Assembly: GCA_029865485.1 (NCBI GenBank)
Contig: JAOUGT010000008.1
Location: 1 to 37,847 of the forward strand
DNA length: 37,847 bases
DNA from: Nitrospira sp.
GTDB lineage: Bacteria > Nitrospirota > Nitrospiria > Nitrospirales > Nitrospiraceae
Direction: 5' to 3'
The first letter of the stretch is position 1. Every line of letters starts with the position of its first letter. The notes below the pieces were generated by a model. That model searched no databases and was not told where the DNA came from. It saw only the letters and a program-made list of their open reading frames with translations. This document shows positions 15,308-24,271 of the stretch, one piece after another. The position numbers were made by a program, and so were the translations under genes.

Positions 15308-16374
15308 CAACCAGAACTTTCTGCGTCAGCGGAGGATTCTGCCCCTGTCGTGGGCGAGGTGCGTGAGCGAGGATTGTGGCGCTGGGACGATGACCGCTGT
15401 GCACGCGTTTCTCGCGGATCACCGGTGTGCACGGTCTGGTGACGATCATAGGCTTTGATAATCTCCTGAACCAGTCGGTGCCGCACGACATCCTTTTCGT
15501 CAAAGTAGACAAAAGCAATGCCTTCAATGTCACGAAGGATGTCCTTGACCTGAATGAGTCCGGACACGCGGTCATTAGGCAGGTCCACCTGCGTGACATC
15601 TCCGGTGACGACCACTTTTGAATGAAAGCCGAGCCGCGTCAGAAACATCTTCATTTGTTCGGCCGTCGCATTCTGTGCCTCATCCAAAATAACAAATGAA
15701 TCGTTCAGTGTTCGCCCACGCATGAAGGCCAACGGCGCAATTTCGATATCCCCCCGTTCAATCAATCGATTTGCCCGTTCCATCTCCATCATGTCGAAGA
15801 GGGCGTCGTACAGCGGCCGCAGATAGGGGTTCACCTTCTCATAGATATCGCCGGGTAGAAAACCGAGCTTTTCGCCTGCCTCGACCGCCGGCCGGGCAAG
15901 GATGATCCGGCTGACTTCCTTATTCAGAAGCGCGCTCACGGCCATGGCCATGGCGAGATAGGTCTTCCCCGTCCCGGCCGGTCCGATGGCGATCACGATA
16001 TCGTGTTGCTCGATCGCTTCAATGTAGGCTTTTTGAGTCGGAGATTTTGGACCAACGAACCGCTTCTTGGTAACGATCATCGCCGACTTATCAAGAAGGT
16101 CTCGAAGAGACGCTTCCGGCGTTCGGCGCAACGCGGTAAGGGCGTGGGTGACATCCTCCGCTTGGAGAGTAATGCCTTCGTTCGTCAGGGAAGCCAGTTC
16201 GAGGAGAATGCGCTCTGCTTGGCGGACGGGCTCAGGAAGGCCGTCGAGTGTGAGTTCTTCCCCTCGTGCGGAGAGCCGTACGCCCAACTCGTCTTCGATG
16301 AGCTTGAGATGACGGTCATGATAACCGAACAGGACGGCAGTATTGGTACCTTCTCGTAGTTTGAGCTTACGCAC
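15307..16374 (-). CDS. phoH: PhoH family P-loop ATPase
   Basis: The 355-residue protein has a Walker A motif GPAGTGKT at 131-138 and a Walker B region SFVILDEAQNAT, the pattern of the PhoH/YbeZ family. These ATPases are linked genetically and physically to YbeY and probably act in RNA metabolism. An N-terminal region of about 90 residues resembles a KH-type RNA-binding domain. The last 30 residues are Ser/Thr/Arg-rich and probably disordered. Translation begins at a GTG at 16374, behind a good promoter, but the GGGAGGG upstream is 16 nt away, so the start is the least certain detail. The gene is often annotated ybeZ. Confidence 0.9.
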   Translation of the reverse strand: MRKLKLREGTNTAVLFGYHDRHLKLIEDELGVRLSARGEELTLDGLPEPVRQAERILLELASLTNEGITLQAEDVTHALTALRRTPEASLRDLLDKSAMIVTKKRFVGPKSPTQKAYIEAIEQHDIVIAIGPAGTGKTYLAMAMAVSALLNKEVSRIILARPAVEAGEKLGFLPGDIYEKVNPYLRPLYDALFDMMEMERANRLIERGDIEIAPLAFMRGRTLNDSFVILDEAQNATAEQMKMFLTRLGFHSKVVVTGDVTQVDLPNDRVSGLIQVKDILRDIEGIAFVYFDEKDVVRHRLVQEIIKAYDRHQTVHTGDPRETRAQRSSSQRHNPRSRTSPTTGAESSADAESSG

Positions 16375-16413
16375 GTGTGCGAGGTGGTATCCCTCCCTAG
16401 AAATCTGTGCAAA

Positions 16414-16443
16414 ATCTTAACAAACCACGAGAAGCTCTGGCAA
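16414..16443 (-). promoter_or_regulatory. Sigma-70 type promoter of phoH-ybeY-ftsY
   Basis: TTGCCA (16443-16438) and TAAGAT (16419-16414) are 18 bp apart on the minus strand, 40 bp before the GTG start of phoH. Matches to consensus are 5/6 and 4/6. Confidence 0.5.
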
Positions 16444-16477
16444 GGACTGATGTCTCAGCCTGTGACCGGTCGTCGGC

Positions 16478-17422
16478 TTAGGTACCATTCGGACTTGAGG
16501 ATGGTGGCGAGAGAATATTGAGGTCGAATTCTTGGAACGCCCGGCCTCCGCCTGGATCTTCCACAACCACACGAACGTGATGGGTACCAGCTGGCGCTTG
16601 TGCAGTTGGCCACCGAATATGCCCTGTCGTTTCGTCGATGACCATCCCGGCTGGAGCCGTTTCGAGCCGATAGCTCAACTGGTCCCCTTCGGGATCAACC
16701 GCTTGCACCCTGTACTCGAATGGCGTTCCAGCGCTAGGAACCGTCGGTGTCGAGGTGATGGCAGGACGACTGTTGGACGTGAACAGCCTACCGGATTTCA
16801 TGCTCTTGCCTGCGGCCTTTTGATCTCGAGCAATGGCCTCCACTACCACTTGGTCAGTGTTTGAAAAGCCATTCGTGTCAAGCGTCGGTTCTTCCCCTTC
16901 CTTCACAACAGCACCATTTCGCCACCACCGAAACACGATGTGTATAGGATCTGCATCCGGGTCAGTCGCCTCTATCTTCGCCTCCAGCTGATCCCCGGGA
17001 ACGCCAGGCTGAGGACTCACCAAGAGTGAAGAGATGATCGGGGGAGTGTTCAGCACAGTCACAGCCGGAGAGCGATAGATTGCACCCTTTGCCTTTCCAT
17101 CGTCGGGTAGAATCTCCACGCTGACCTTATCACCTTGCTTGAGAAGCTGTGGTGGCAAGAGAGCGCCAGTCTGTCCTTCGAGCGGGTGACCATTGACCAC
17201 CCACTTGTAAGCAAAGGTCAAGGGATCCCGATCAGCATCATCCGCTGTGACATGCACGGATATCGGCGAATCAAGCGTGAGGGGCGCCGGTGTAATCGTG
17301 GCCTCGCGAACGACAGGGGCATGATTACCCCGTATGGAAGAGGTCACAGCACCCTCACGAGGCGCTTCAGCCGTACAACCATCGATGGCCAGAGCCAGGA
17401 CCATCAGAAAGGACACCCACAT
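16478..17422 (-). CDS. Lipoprotein with three Ig-like/PKD-like domains
   Basis: The 314-residue protein starts at the ATG at 17422, 4 nt after GGAGG; a TTG at 17437 gives a longer form. The N-terminus WVSFLMVLALAIDGC resembles a lipoprotein signal with the lipidated Cys at residue 16, although Asp two residues before it is unusual. Three beta-sandwich units follow: two PKD/cadherin-like domains with DADRDPLTF and DPDADPIHI Asp-rich calcium-type loops, and a C-terminal putative-Ig domain (DPEGDQLSYRLE, then GHIRWPT). Such proteins are usually cell-surface or outer-membrane anchored adhesion modules. It is the last gene after PilY1 on the same strand, separated by a hairpin, so it may be part of the pilus operon at lower expression. 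A role as an anchor or partner of PilY1 is inferred. Confidence 0.75.
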   Translation of the reverse strand: MWVSFLMVLALAIDGCTAEAPREGAVTSSIRGNHAPVVREATITPAPLTLDSPISVHVTADDADRDPLTFAYKWVVNGHPLEGQTGALLPPQLLKQGDKVSVEILPDDGKAKGAIYRSPAVTVLNTPPIISSLLVSPQPGVPGDQLEAKIEATDPDADPIHIVFRWWRNGAVVKEGEEPTLDTNGFSNTDQVVVEAIARDQKAAGKSMKSGRLFTSNSRPAITSTPTVPSAGTPFEYRVQAVDPEGDQLSYRLETAPAGMVIDETTGHIRWPTAQAPAGTHHVRVVVEDPGGGRAFQEFDLNILSPPSSSPNGT

Positions 17423-17438
17423 CACGCCTCCAAACAAC

Positions 17439-17466
17439 AGAGGCGAAAGGTTTCCCCTCCGCCTCT
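17439..17466 (-). terminator. Hairpin between pilY1 and the lipoprotein gene
   Basis: On the minus strand AGAGGCG (17466-17460) pairs perfectly with CGCCTCT (17445-17439), with extra inner pairs closing a GGAAA loop. It is followed by the T-rich GTTGTTT, so it could act as a partial terminator that lowers expression of the last gene, or as an mRNA 3' stabiliser. Confidence 0.45.
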
Positions 17467-17514
17467 ATTGTGATCACTGAGATAGAATCGATCCACTCCT
17501 TGATCCCGTCTCTA

Positions 17515-20500
17515 CTACCGCTGGTTAATCCAGGCTACGTATCGGCTCCGCATGTTGGACGCGAAGCTCGTACAGGTCTGCACAATGTTTCCAGAACTGG
17601 TGTTGATGAAGCCTCCAGCGCCGCTCTGACAACCACCGCCACCACTACCACCCGCACCCCAGACACCTTGTCCACCTGAGCCTTGACTACCAAGGTGAAC
17701 CGCCATTTGAGCGGCAAGGCCCGTACCAAGGCTAACTGATCGATTAACAGTCTGATTGGAACCAGAAGGCGAGGTTCCAATAACCGGTGATTTATTCGCA
17801 CTGCCTGTGCGATAAAACAGTGCGTAGAGATTACTGCTGCCCGAAGACGTGCACAGGTCATTGTCAGGAGTGAACGATGGGAAGAAGGCGATCCCTCCAA
17901 TCAACGTAGGATTCGCCAAGACCCGCTCTCGTGATCCAGGAAGCGTTGTAAACCACCCATCCTTTTCAGGGCTCGCTCCCTGCGGTTTGTTAATCAAGTC
18001 ATCTAACCCCTGATAGGTGGTGGTACTCCCCATACCACTTACCTGGGTTGCGGTCGTACAGGTCCCAACTCCCGTCACACAAACCTGCGCATTGGAGACA
18101 TTCACCAAATCGTTATCGGTACAATTTGTCTCGTTGGTCTGTGTACAGCTTCCACTCAGAACGGAGTCTTTGATGCCGAAAAAGAATTGTGTTTCCGTGT
18201 TCGTCTTGTCGGCTGCGCCGAAGTAGCGACCAGTTCCGAAATAGATCCAGACGTTGCCTGCATCGTCAAGCGTCGTCGTGGGTGCCGATACAATGGGCCC
18301 CATATAATAGGACGTGCCGGAGGGTGGGAAGGTGTTAAGAATTTCTGTTGGGACACGATCGCTCCCGCTTTGAACTCCCCAGGTGGAAGTCGAGCAGGCT
18401 ACGGCACCACCACAAGATCCCATCGTGAGCCGATACATTTTCCCGGTCCACTGGGTGACAGCCGGCTCGGTACTCGTTCGCCCGTTTGACCCATTCGGAT
18501 CAATCGTTCTTCCGACATAGACGGAATCCGATCGGAAATCTAGATCTTTATCCAAGGTAATCAGATCGGCAGTGAAGGATGTCCACGAACCAACCGGCAG
18601 TTTCTTGACCAGACTGTTGTTCGCACCAGGACCTGAAATTAGATCCACAGCGAAGAGCTTCGCTCCTTGTCCGTTCGTTCCTCCGGTCTTGACGGCTGCG
18701 TCATACCCAGTGGGGCCCGAGCCGAAGACCACGTACCACTTGGCGTTCGTATGATCCGCCTTGGCATCGCTAGCTGGACTCGTCCGGACAATGGTGGGAT
18801 AACTTGTGGAAAGACCCAGATCGGACGAACTGAACGACCACAGTAATTTAGGCTCCACTTCTGGGTTCGTAATGTCCAGCACGAAGTAGGCCGTATAAAA
18901 GGTCCGGGACGTCCCGGAGATGTTGACGGTCATGGGCGGGGCACCGGTCGAGGCCACACAGGCGCCGCAACTGCCCCCCAGACGGAAGCCTCCGATGAGG
19001 ATCGTGCCCCAGCCGTTAGGGTGGTCAGCATCGGGAGTAAAGATCTTGACGTCTGTGACTTTCGGCTTGAGATCCACGTAATAGACGTGGGTATAGTCGG
19101 CCTGTGTCAACCACTTCAGATGGGGCAACAGTTGATAGGGAATGAAGCCCCACAGTTCTTGTCCTAATTCCGTGCCACCGGAGTTGTCAGTCTCTGTTTT
19201 GGTGTACCACCCATGTTCAACTCCTGAAGACCCAGCATCGTCTCCTCGGTGATAAAACCCGCCGTTGAAGGCATGCATCATTCCATCATTCGAACCAACG
19301 TAGGCAACCTGACGACGATTCTTATATTTCTGAAAGAACGGCGTATAGGAGGCATCCCCGTAGAGAAAATCAAATCGCTCCCTCGGTGGCCCCACGATGG
19401 TCGGTGTCGAATGGATAGGGTCGCCGTATTTCCAGACCGTCAATGATCCATTGACCGTAAGTTGCCGATCCCGCATGCCGGCCACCTGGGTACCGCGAAT
19501 GAAGTTGATAATATTGTTCGCCGTATAGGGAGCTGCTCCCGCCCGTAGAAATGGGCTCAAGGTGGAGGCGTTGGCGGTGGTGAAGGCCATTTGTTCTCCT
19601 GATTCGACCACCCCGTCCCCATCATCGACCCACGTCAAGATCTTCCGATCGTCCGGATTCGTCAGGGCCAACTGCTTGCCGGCCTCCCAGATACCGTTGA
19701 TATCGCGTAACCCAACTGTTTCAAACGGCGTGGTACCATCCGCCTTCCCGTCCCCATCGTTGTCGTGAAACCGATCGACGAAAACATTATTCGTCGCGGC
19801 ATCGAACCGGGTCCGGATGATCACATCTTGGTTGTAGGTCAGCCTTCCATCGTCGTTCGTGTCTTCTCGTAGGTTTCCAAAGGTATCGAGAAACAGCCCT
19901 TGTGTATAGCCGGTCCACCTGACGTCTCTCGTTCCTTCATAGATGAGCGGATAGAAAAACGATTGATAGAGAGACCCGTCACCAGTTGCTGACGTCGCAA
20001 GTACTGAGACCGCGGTTCCTGAAGCGCTACGCTGCAAGATGCTAGTGATCGCAGCCAGCAACTTATCCCGAAGGTCATCAGCATCGGCTGACTCGAAATA
20101 GGTATCCGGAATCCCATCGGCCCCCTGAGCCCCAGTGTAATTATTCACCTTGTCATATTCTTCGGCCAGATCCGGTTTTTGGTTATTATTGCGATCCTCG
20201 AATCCGCCGGTCTTCGCGGTTGTTTGCAGCAGTTCCCGCCCGAGCGCCTGCCCAAAGGCGTAGAACGTATAGACTGTCACATTTTGAAATCCCTTCAGAT
20301 CCTTGCCAGTTTCATTGAGCAACGGCAATGAGTCCTGCCGGAGATCCGTCGTATGGGCGTAGTACGCCACGTCATCGAGATAGTGTTTTCCGTTGTCATC
20401 GTAGTCGGTCTTATGCTTCTCACACGCCACTGAACCAGTGCAGTGGGTGCCGTGGAAATCGTGGGCAAGATCCTTTAAGACATCGGGCACATTCAGGTCC

Positions 20501-21504
20501 TGTGTCGAAGCCCCATCCGTGAAGACCATGATGAAGCTTTTACAACATGCAACATACTCACCGGGGTTCTTCGTGCTCCAATCTGGAACCTTGAAGTAAT
20601 AGGGATCCTTACTTTCTACAGTGTAGGAATAGTCTGAATTGGTAAAGGCCGGCTTCACCTGCGCAAAATAGCGTGTCGCTTCGTACAGAGACTCAGCCAG
20701 GGGCGTCCAGGTTGCAGCGTCCGTGTTTTCGATCGCATTGACCATACTGATGACGTTACTCCCGACCTCGGCCAGGATTTTACCCCCGTCTCCGGCACTC
20801 TTGAATTGCATCAGACCAAACCGCGCCTTAGTCCCGACCGCCTGGATCACACCATTGGGTTCAGCCGCAATCTCTGCTTTTAGCGTAAAATTCGTCGATC
20901 CGCCGCCACATCCTGTATCGCGTACCGTAAGTGAACCCCCGTCTCTCCCAAAACACTTGCTTGACGAATAGGGACTGATCCCGGTCCCATTCATCGTGAT
21001 GCTGTTGACATCCTCCGTTGTTTCTAAGATCAAGGTCCCACCGGGATAACAGGTTCCGGTGACGGCACGAGGAGCACATTTGCCACCCATCATGACCAGC
21101 TTGATGATCTCGTATCTGGTCATGGTGAGATAGTTCAGAAAATTCCCAAGCCAGGGCGCGCCGGACGCACAGGGGTCTCCCGTGGCCGCTCGATCTGGAC
21201 CAGGAGTAAATTTATTCGACCCATAGCTGTAACATTTGTCAAACTTGAAGTAGCCCTGGTATTCCTTGGCTGGAACATAGGCTTCGCCGGACAGATGATA
21301 GGCCGATTGATTCATGCTGCCTGAGTTGTCCATCAGGAGAAGCACATTCGGCGGGACGGCATCGGCAATGAAGGGCGGCATCGCTGTGTAATCCGCCATG
21401 TTTTGCCCATAGACCACCTGTGGGACACACAAGGCACCGAGGACGGACAGGCATCCTATTCCAGCAACAACGGAGTTCTTCCATCGGTTCCCGTAACTCT
21501 TCAT
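17515..21504 (-). CDS. pilY1: PilY1-like type IV pilus tip adhesin
   Basis: The 1329-residue exported protein has a signal peptide (about residues 12-34, ending VYG) and a von Willebrand A-like N-terminal part with the MIDAS motif DNSGS at 59-63. The C-terminal half is the PilY1/PilC beta-propeller, with YVGSNDGMMHAFNGG near 738 and the canonical calcium site DKDLDFRSD at 985-993. EF-hand-like loops also occur at DRNNNQKPD (437-445), DTNDDG (548-553) and DNDGDGKAD (581-589). PilY1 sits at the pilus tip, controls extension and retraction through calcium, and mediates adhesion and surface sensing. The start has an excellent GGGAGG 5-6 nt upstream. The gene follows the PilX-like gene and a small exported protein gene in a standard minor-pilin operon order. 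The C-terminal Gly/Ser-rich tail (around GQGVWGAGGSGGGG) is an odd low-complexity segment near the end. Confidence 0.92.
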   Translation of the reverse strand: MKSYGNRWKNSVVAGIGCLSVLGALCVPQVVYGQNMADYTAMPPFIADAVPPNVLLLMDNSGSMNQSAYHLSGEAYVPAKEYQGYFKFDKCYSYGSNKFTPGPDRAATGDPCASGAPWLGNFLNYLTMTRYEIIKLVMMGGKCAPRAVTGTCYPGGTLILETTEDVNSITMNGTGISPYSSSKCFGRDGGSLTVRDTGCGGGSTNFTLKAEIAAEPNGVIQAVGTKARFGLMQFKSAGDGGKILAEVGSNVISMVNAIENTDAATWTPLAESLYEATRYFAQVKPAFTNSDYSYTVESKDPYYFKVPDWSTKNPGEYVACCKSFIMVFTDGASTQDLNVPDVLKDLAHDFHGTHCTGSVACEKHKTDYDDNGKHYLDDVAYYAHTTDLRQDSLPLLNETGKDLKGFQNVTVYTFYAFGQALGRELLQTTAKTGGFEDRNNNQKPDLAEEYDKVNNYTGAQGADGIPDTYFESADADDLRDKLLAAITSILQRSASGTAVSVLATSATGDGSLYQSFFYPLIYEGTRDVRWTGYTQGLFLDTFGNLREDTNDDGRLTYNQDVIIRTRFDAATNNVFVDRFHDNDGDGKADGTTPFETVGLRDINGIWEAGKQLALTNPDDRKILTWVDDGDGVVESGEQMAFTTANASTLSPFLRAGAAPYTANNIINFIRGTQVAGMRDRQLTVNGSLTVWKYGDPIHSTPTIVGPPRERFDFLYGDASYTPFFQKYKNRRQVAYVGSNDGMMHAFNGGFYHRGDDAGSSGVEHGWYTKTETDNSGGTELGQELWGFIPYQLLPHLKWLTQADYTHVYYVDLKPKVTDVKIFTPDADHPNGWGTILIGGFRLGGSCGACVASTGAPPMTVNISGTSRTFYTAYFVLDITNPEVEPKLLWSFSSSDLGLSTSYPTIVRTSPASDAKADHTNAKWYVVFGSGPTGYDAAVKTGGTNGQGAKLFAVDLISGPGANNSLVKKLPVGSWTSFTADLITLDKDLDFRSDSVYVGRTIDPNGSNGRTSTEPAVTQWTGKMYRLTMGSCGGAVACSTSTWGVQSGSDRVPTEILNTFPPSGTSYYMGPIVSAPTTTLDDAGNVWIYFGTGRYFGAADKTNTETQFFFGIKDSVLSGSCTQTNETNCTDNDLVNVSNAQVCVTGVGTCTTATQVSGMGSTTTYQGLDDLINKPQGASPEKDGWFTTLPGSRERVLANPTLIGGIAFFPSFTPDNDLCTSSGSSNLYALFYRTGSANKSPVIGTSPSGSNQTVNRSVSLGTGLAAQMAVHLGSQGSGGQGVWGAGGSGGGGCQSGAGGFINTSSGNIVQTCTSFASNMRSRYVAWINQR

Positions 21505-21587
21505 GTGTTCCTCCCGTTCCTATCGGCACTCACCCAATGAGGGATCAGTTCATTCACTGGGGTTGACAGGCACCGGTCTCTTTACCC

Positions 21588-21956
21588 TTATTGTGGATTT
21601 CTTACGATAATCTTGGCGACGGCTCCCTCTTTTAACCAGCACTGGACGCCATGTCCGATTTGCAGATCTTGGATCGACAACGGCTGGCCCCCTTCCCTCG
21701 TGATGCTGAGTTTCTGATGAAGACGGTAGAGACGGTTCTCGACCTCGATCGAGGTTGGTCCGACGCTCGTGATTTGGCCCTCGGTAGGAAATCCCAGCTC
21801 CACCTTGTCCATGGTTTGCGCCCATCCCTGGCTGCCGAACCACACCGGTCCCGCCACACTGAGCAGAGCCGCCAGACCCCCAGCCAGACCACGCGATCTC
21901 CACGAGTGTGTTCTTGCTTGGTCCTTGTCACGTTTCATTGGAATTGCCATGGTCAT
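21588..21956 (-). CDS. Small exported PilY2-like protein
   Basis: A 122-residue protein starts at the ATG at 21956, 6 nt after AGGAAG and 19 bp after the PilX stop; a second in-frame ATG lies two codons later. A Tat/Sec-type signal region (RSRGLAGGLAALLSVAGPVW, ending AQT at about 47-49) is followed by a compact beta-rich domain: GQITSVGPTSIEVENRLYRL, then SIQDLQIGHGVQCWL. The ITSVG/VENRLYRL/LQIGHGV pattern resembles the small OB-like proteins found beside PilY1, such as PilY2. I base that on the pattern and position between pilX and pilY1, not on a database search. It may assist PilY1 stability or export. It is translated within the pilus operon. Confidence 0.6.
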   Translation of the reverse strand: MTMAIPMKRDKDQARTHSWRSRGLAGGLAALLSVAGPVWFGSQGWAQTMDKVELGFPTEGQITSVGPTSIEVENRLYRLHQKLSITREGGQPLSIQDLQIGHGVQCWLKEGAVAKIIVRNPQ

Positions 21957-21975
21957 GGTCGTCTTCCTGCCTCCC

Positions 21976-22605
21976 TTATTTCTGACAACTCTCACCGCTA
22001 CTGGTACAGGCATAGACCGCCGCCACGCGAGCCGATGTCCCTGTCGTTGGATTGCGTGCGACGCAGTCGACTCGATAGTACGCTTGGGCCGTGCCGACCG
22101 AGGAATTCCCCGTCCCCTCATACCCGGCAAATTGTTGCATGCCGGAACCGGCAGGTGGCTTGAGATAGAGCCGGTCGATGTCTCCATAGACAGTGTAGGA
22201 GCCGACGCTAAGCTGGAAGTTGGGAGCTCCCTCAGGGGTGTCGGTGTTGTTATCCGACCCACCCATAATTTCTGTGGATAGGGTTCCCTGACCTGTTGGG
22301 GCAACCGGCCCTGCGGGGACGGCACTCGTAAGAAATGACGCAGGCACGGTTCCCGCCCCTCCAGCCGGATCGAGGGTCTGTTGAATGATATTCACCCCGA
22401 TGCCCGTGCAGGATTCAGCTGCCGCCGTGGCGCCTTCAATCGAAGACATGGATCCGGCCATACGATTTTCAAGGCCTGTGGCTGTAAGGGCCGCGATACC
22501 AAGAGCCGTCATCATCATCATGACGAGCAAGACCGTCAACATCGCGATACCCTGCTCATTGTTCGGACCGCTGTCATTTCTGGTATTACAGCTACGCATA
22601 GTCAT
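21976..22605 (-). CDS. pilX: PilX-like minor pilin of operon A
   Basis: The 209-residue protein has a type III prepilin N-terminus: a 19-residue leader ending NEQG, then IAMLTVLLVMMMMTALGIAAL, a hydrophobic helix. Residue 5 of the mature form is Thr rather than Glu, as in PilX/GspK-type tip pilins that do not need Glu5 for assembly. The rest contains several cysteines (including a C-terminal CTSSGESC) and a globular region. PilX is one of the core minor pilins that prime pilus assembly and carry PilY1. AAGGA lies 4-5 nt before the ATG. It starts just after the PilW stop and precedes the PilY2-like gene. Confidence 0.85.
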   Translation of the reverse strand: MTMRSCNTRNDSGPNNEQGIAMLTVLLVMMMMTALGIAALTATGLENRMAGSMSSIEGATAAAESCTGIGVNIIQQTLDPAGGAGTVPASFLTSAVPAGPVAPTGQGTLSTEIMGGSDNNTDTPEGAPNFQLSVGSYTVYGDIDRLYLKPPAGSGMQQFAGYEGTGNSSVGTAQAYYRVDCVARNPTTGTSARVAAVYACTSSGESCQK

Positions 22606-22612
22606 TCTGTCC

Positions 22613-23746
22613 TTAGGATCGCTGATTTCTGGTTTCCACTGTCCTGGTCAGCATCCGCCGCCGATATTGTGTATAGGGCGGGCTCATCGTTGTAAGATCG
22701 CCGGCCACGAACAGACCTTGGGCATGGTTGTGGTCACTCACCTGCAAAGGGCCTGAGGACAAGGTCATGGCTGACTTTACCTCTCCCAACCCCTGATCGG
22801 CGTCCGTTTGGCGAGCAACCACGGTGATTTGAACCAAGCGAATCTTATCGGCCGTCATAGGAGCCGTCGCCCACTGGTTGTTCGTGATGAAATCGGCCTG
22901 ATCAAAACCGGACGCCCCACCCTGATTGTCAATGATCCGGTCCTCAACTCCTGAATTCACCGCAGCCACACAACCGTCGCAGGCATACGCAAACTGAATG
23001 TCCTCGACTCCGTCGGCGACCGAGACCCCATTGCGCAGCAAACAGGGCCCAACACCTCCGCATGCCGCCGCTGTGGTGCCGATTGAATAGGTGACGCACT
23101 GCAACAGATAGACCGGTATCCCTACTGAATAGGGTGGAATAAGTGTGGGTGAAAAGTTAAGGACGCTGGTGCTCCCGCTCGGGGTGACGCCTGTCACCGA
23201 AACAGTGGAGGCTCCTCCTATCGTGACCACCGCTCCATTCAAGCTCCCTCCCACTTCAGTTGCCATATTGGCGACAGCCCCAGCTGACATGGTGATGCCT
23301 GTAATCTTGGTCTTCCCCGTGGTCGCAGTGGCCAATGGTGCACTTACTGCCTCGATTGGGACCGCAAGGCGAATGCTGTCCGGACCCGTATCATTTCCCG
23401 CTGTATTCATATCCAGGGGTACAATGGGCGTGGCACAGGTGGTCGACGAAGGACCCGACACCGGCCCTGCCCACCCAAACCCGGCATTTTTAATATCTCG
23501 AGATAACAAGTCCATCGCAATCCGTACGTTCTGCTGCGTCTCCACGATCTGATCATTGGCATGGGTTGACTTCTGGCTCGACGTTAAGACGGCATAGGCT
23601 CCGGCCACCACTAACATGCCCACTACAGCACCCACCGCCAACTCAATAAGCGTCATGCCCCGCTCATCCACAAATGACGACCGTGGTTCCTTGCAAGCGC
23701 AGCTTCCTTCCCCACGTTTATGTCCTGTATCCAACATCATCTTCAT
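22613..23746 (-). CDS. pilW: PilW-like minor pilin of operon A
   Basis: A 377-residue protein starts at the ATG at 23746, which overlaps the PilV stop (ATGA); an upstream frame to 23821 would run far into pilV and is less likely. A long basic leader ends DERG, followed by MTLIELAVGAVVGMLVVAGAY, with Glu5 present. The mature N-terminal helix is followed by a large beta-rich globular part with several cysteines (for example CDGC). This matches PilW/GspJ-type minor pilins, which join PilV, PilX and FimU in the tip complex. At roughly 345 mature residues it is longer than most PilW proteins. Confidence 0.85.
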   Translation of the reverse strand: MKMMLDTGHKRGEGSCACKEPRSSFVDERGMTLIELAVGAVVGMLVVAGAYAVLTSSQKSTHANDQIVETQQNVRIAMDLLSRDIKNAGFGWAGPVSGPSSTTCATPIVPLDMNTAGNDTGPDSIRLAVPIEAVSAPLATATTGKTKITGITMSAGAVANMATEVGGSLNGAVVTIGGASTVSVTGVTPSGSTSVLNFSPTLIPPYSVGIPVYLLQCVTYSIGTTAAACGGVGPCLLRNGVSVADGVEDIQFAYACDGCVAAVNSGVEDRIIDNQGGASGFDQADFITNNQWATAPMTADKIRLVQITVVARQTDADQGLGEVKSAMTLSSGPLQVSDHNHAQGLFVAGDLTTMSPPYTQYRRRMLTRTVETRNQRS

Positions 23747-24249
23747 TCCGGAGCCACCATGGCGGTAAACGATAGACTTCTTGCCGTGGCCAGCTTTTGA
23801 TCTCCTGCATCTCCCATCCACGACATCGTCACTACGACTCTATTTTGATTGAGAGGAGGCAGCGTGGGACCTACCGTTGTGACGGCAACTTGGCCACGGA
23901 GATTCTGCAACCCGGTTGCAAGTTGACCCGTGAGCAAATTTCGCCATTGATCACAGTCCCCTCGAGCCATCGGCTGAGTCGTGGCATTAATGGTACATAC
24001 GACCGACGTGTCGATCCCGTTATAGGCAAGCGCATTGCGCCGGTTGAATTGAATCCGCTCTATGATCTCGACGGCAAAGTTCGTCACGCGTGTCCTTTCA
24101 TTGGCATCACCGTTACGCCCCATCGCGACCGTCTGCATGCTGGCCAGGCCGAGTAACCCCGTCCCCAAGATAATCATTGCGATCATTCCTTCGATCAGGG
24201 AAAATCCCTTTTCACCATGCTCTGTTGCTCGATGAGGCCGCTCCCTCAT
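23743..24249 (-). CDS. pilV: PilV-like minor pilin of operon A
   Basis: The 168-residue protein has a leader ending EKG followed by FSLIEGMIAMIILGTGLLGLASM, with Glu5, the class III prepilin signature. The early QTVAMGRNGDANERTRVTNFAVEIIERI region and the length match PilV/GspI-type minor pilins. GAGGAAGG lies just before the ATG. It sits between the FimT-like gene (22-bp gap) and pilW (4-bp overlap). Confidence 0.88.
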   Translation of the reverse strand: MRERPHRATEHGEKGFSLIEGMIAMIILGTGLLGLASMQTVAMGRNGDANERTRVTNFAVEIIERIQFNRRNALAYNGIDTSVVCTINATTQPMARGDCDQWRNLLTGQLATGLQNLRGQVAVTTVGPTLPPLNQNRVVVTMSWMGDAGDQKLATARSLSFTAMVAPE

Positions 24250-24271
24250 ACCTTCCTCGCCTGATTTCTGG

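Noticed and set aside
21588..22325. A 245-codon reading of the small exported protein gene
   Set aside because: The upstream two thirds overlap pilX out of frame. The ribosome binding site and signal peptide support the ATG at 21956.
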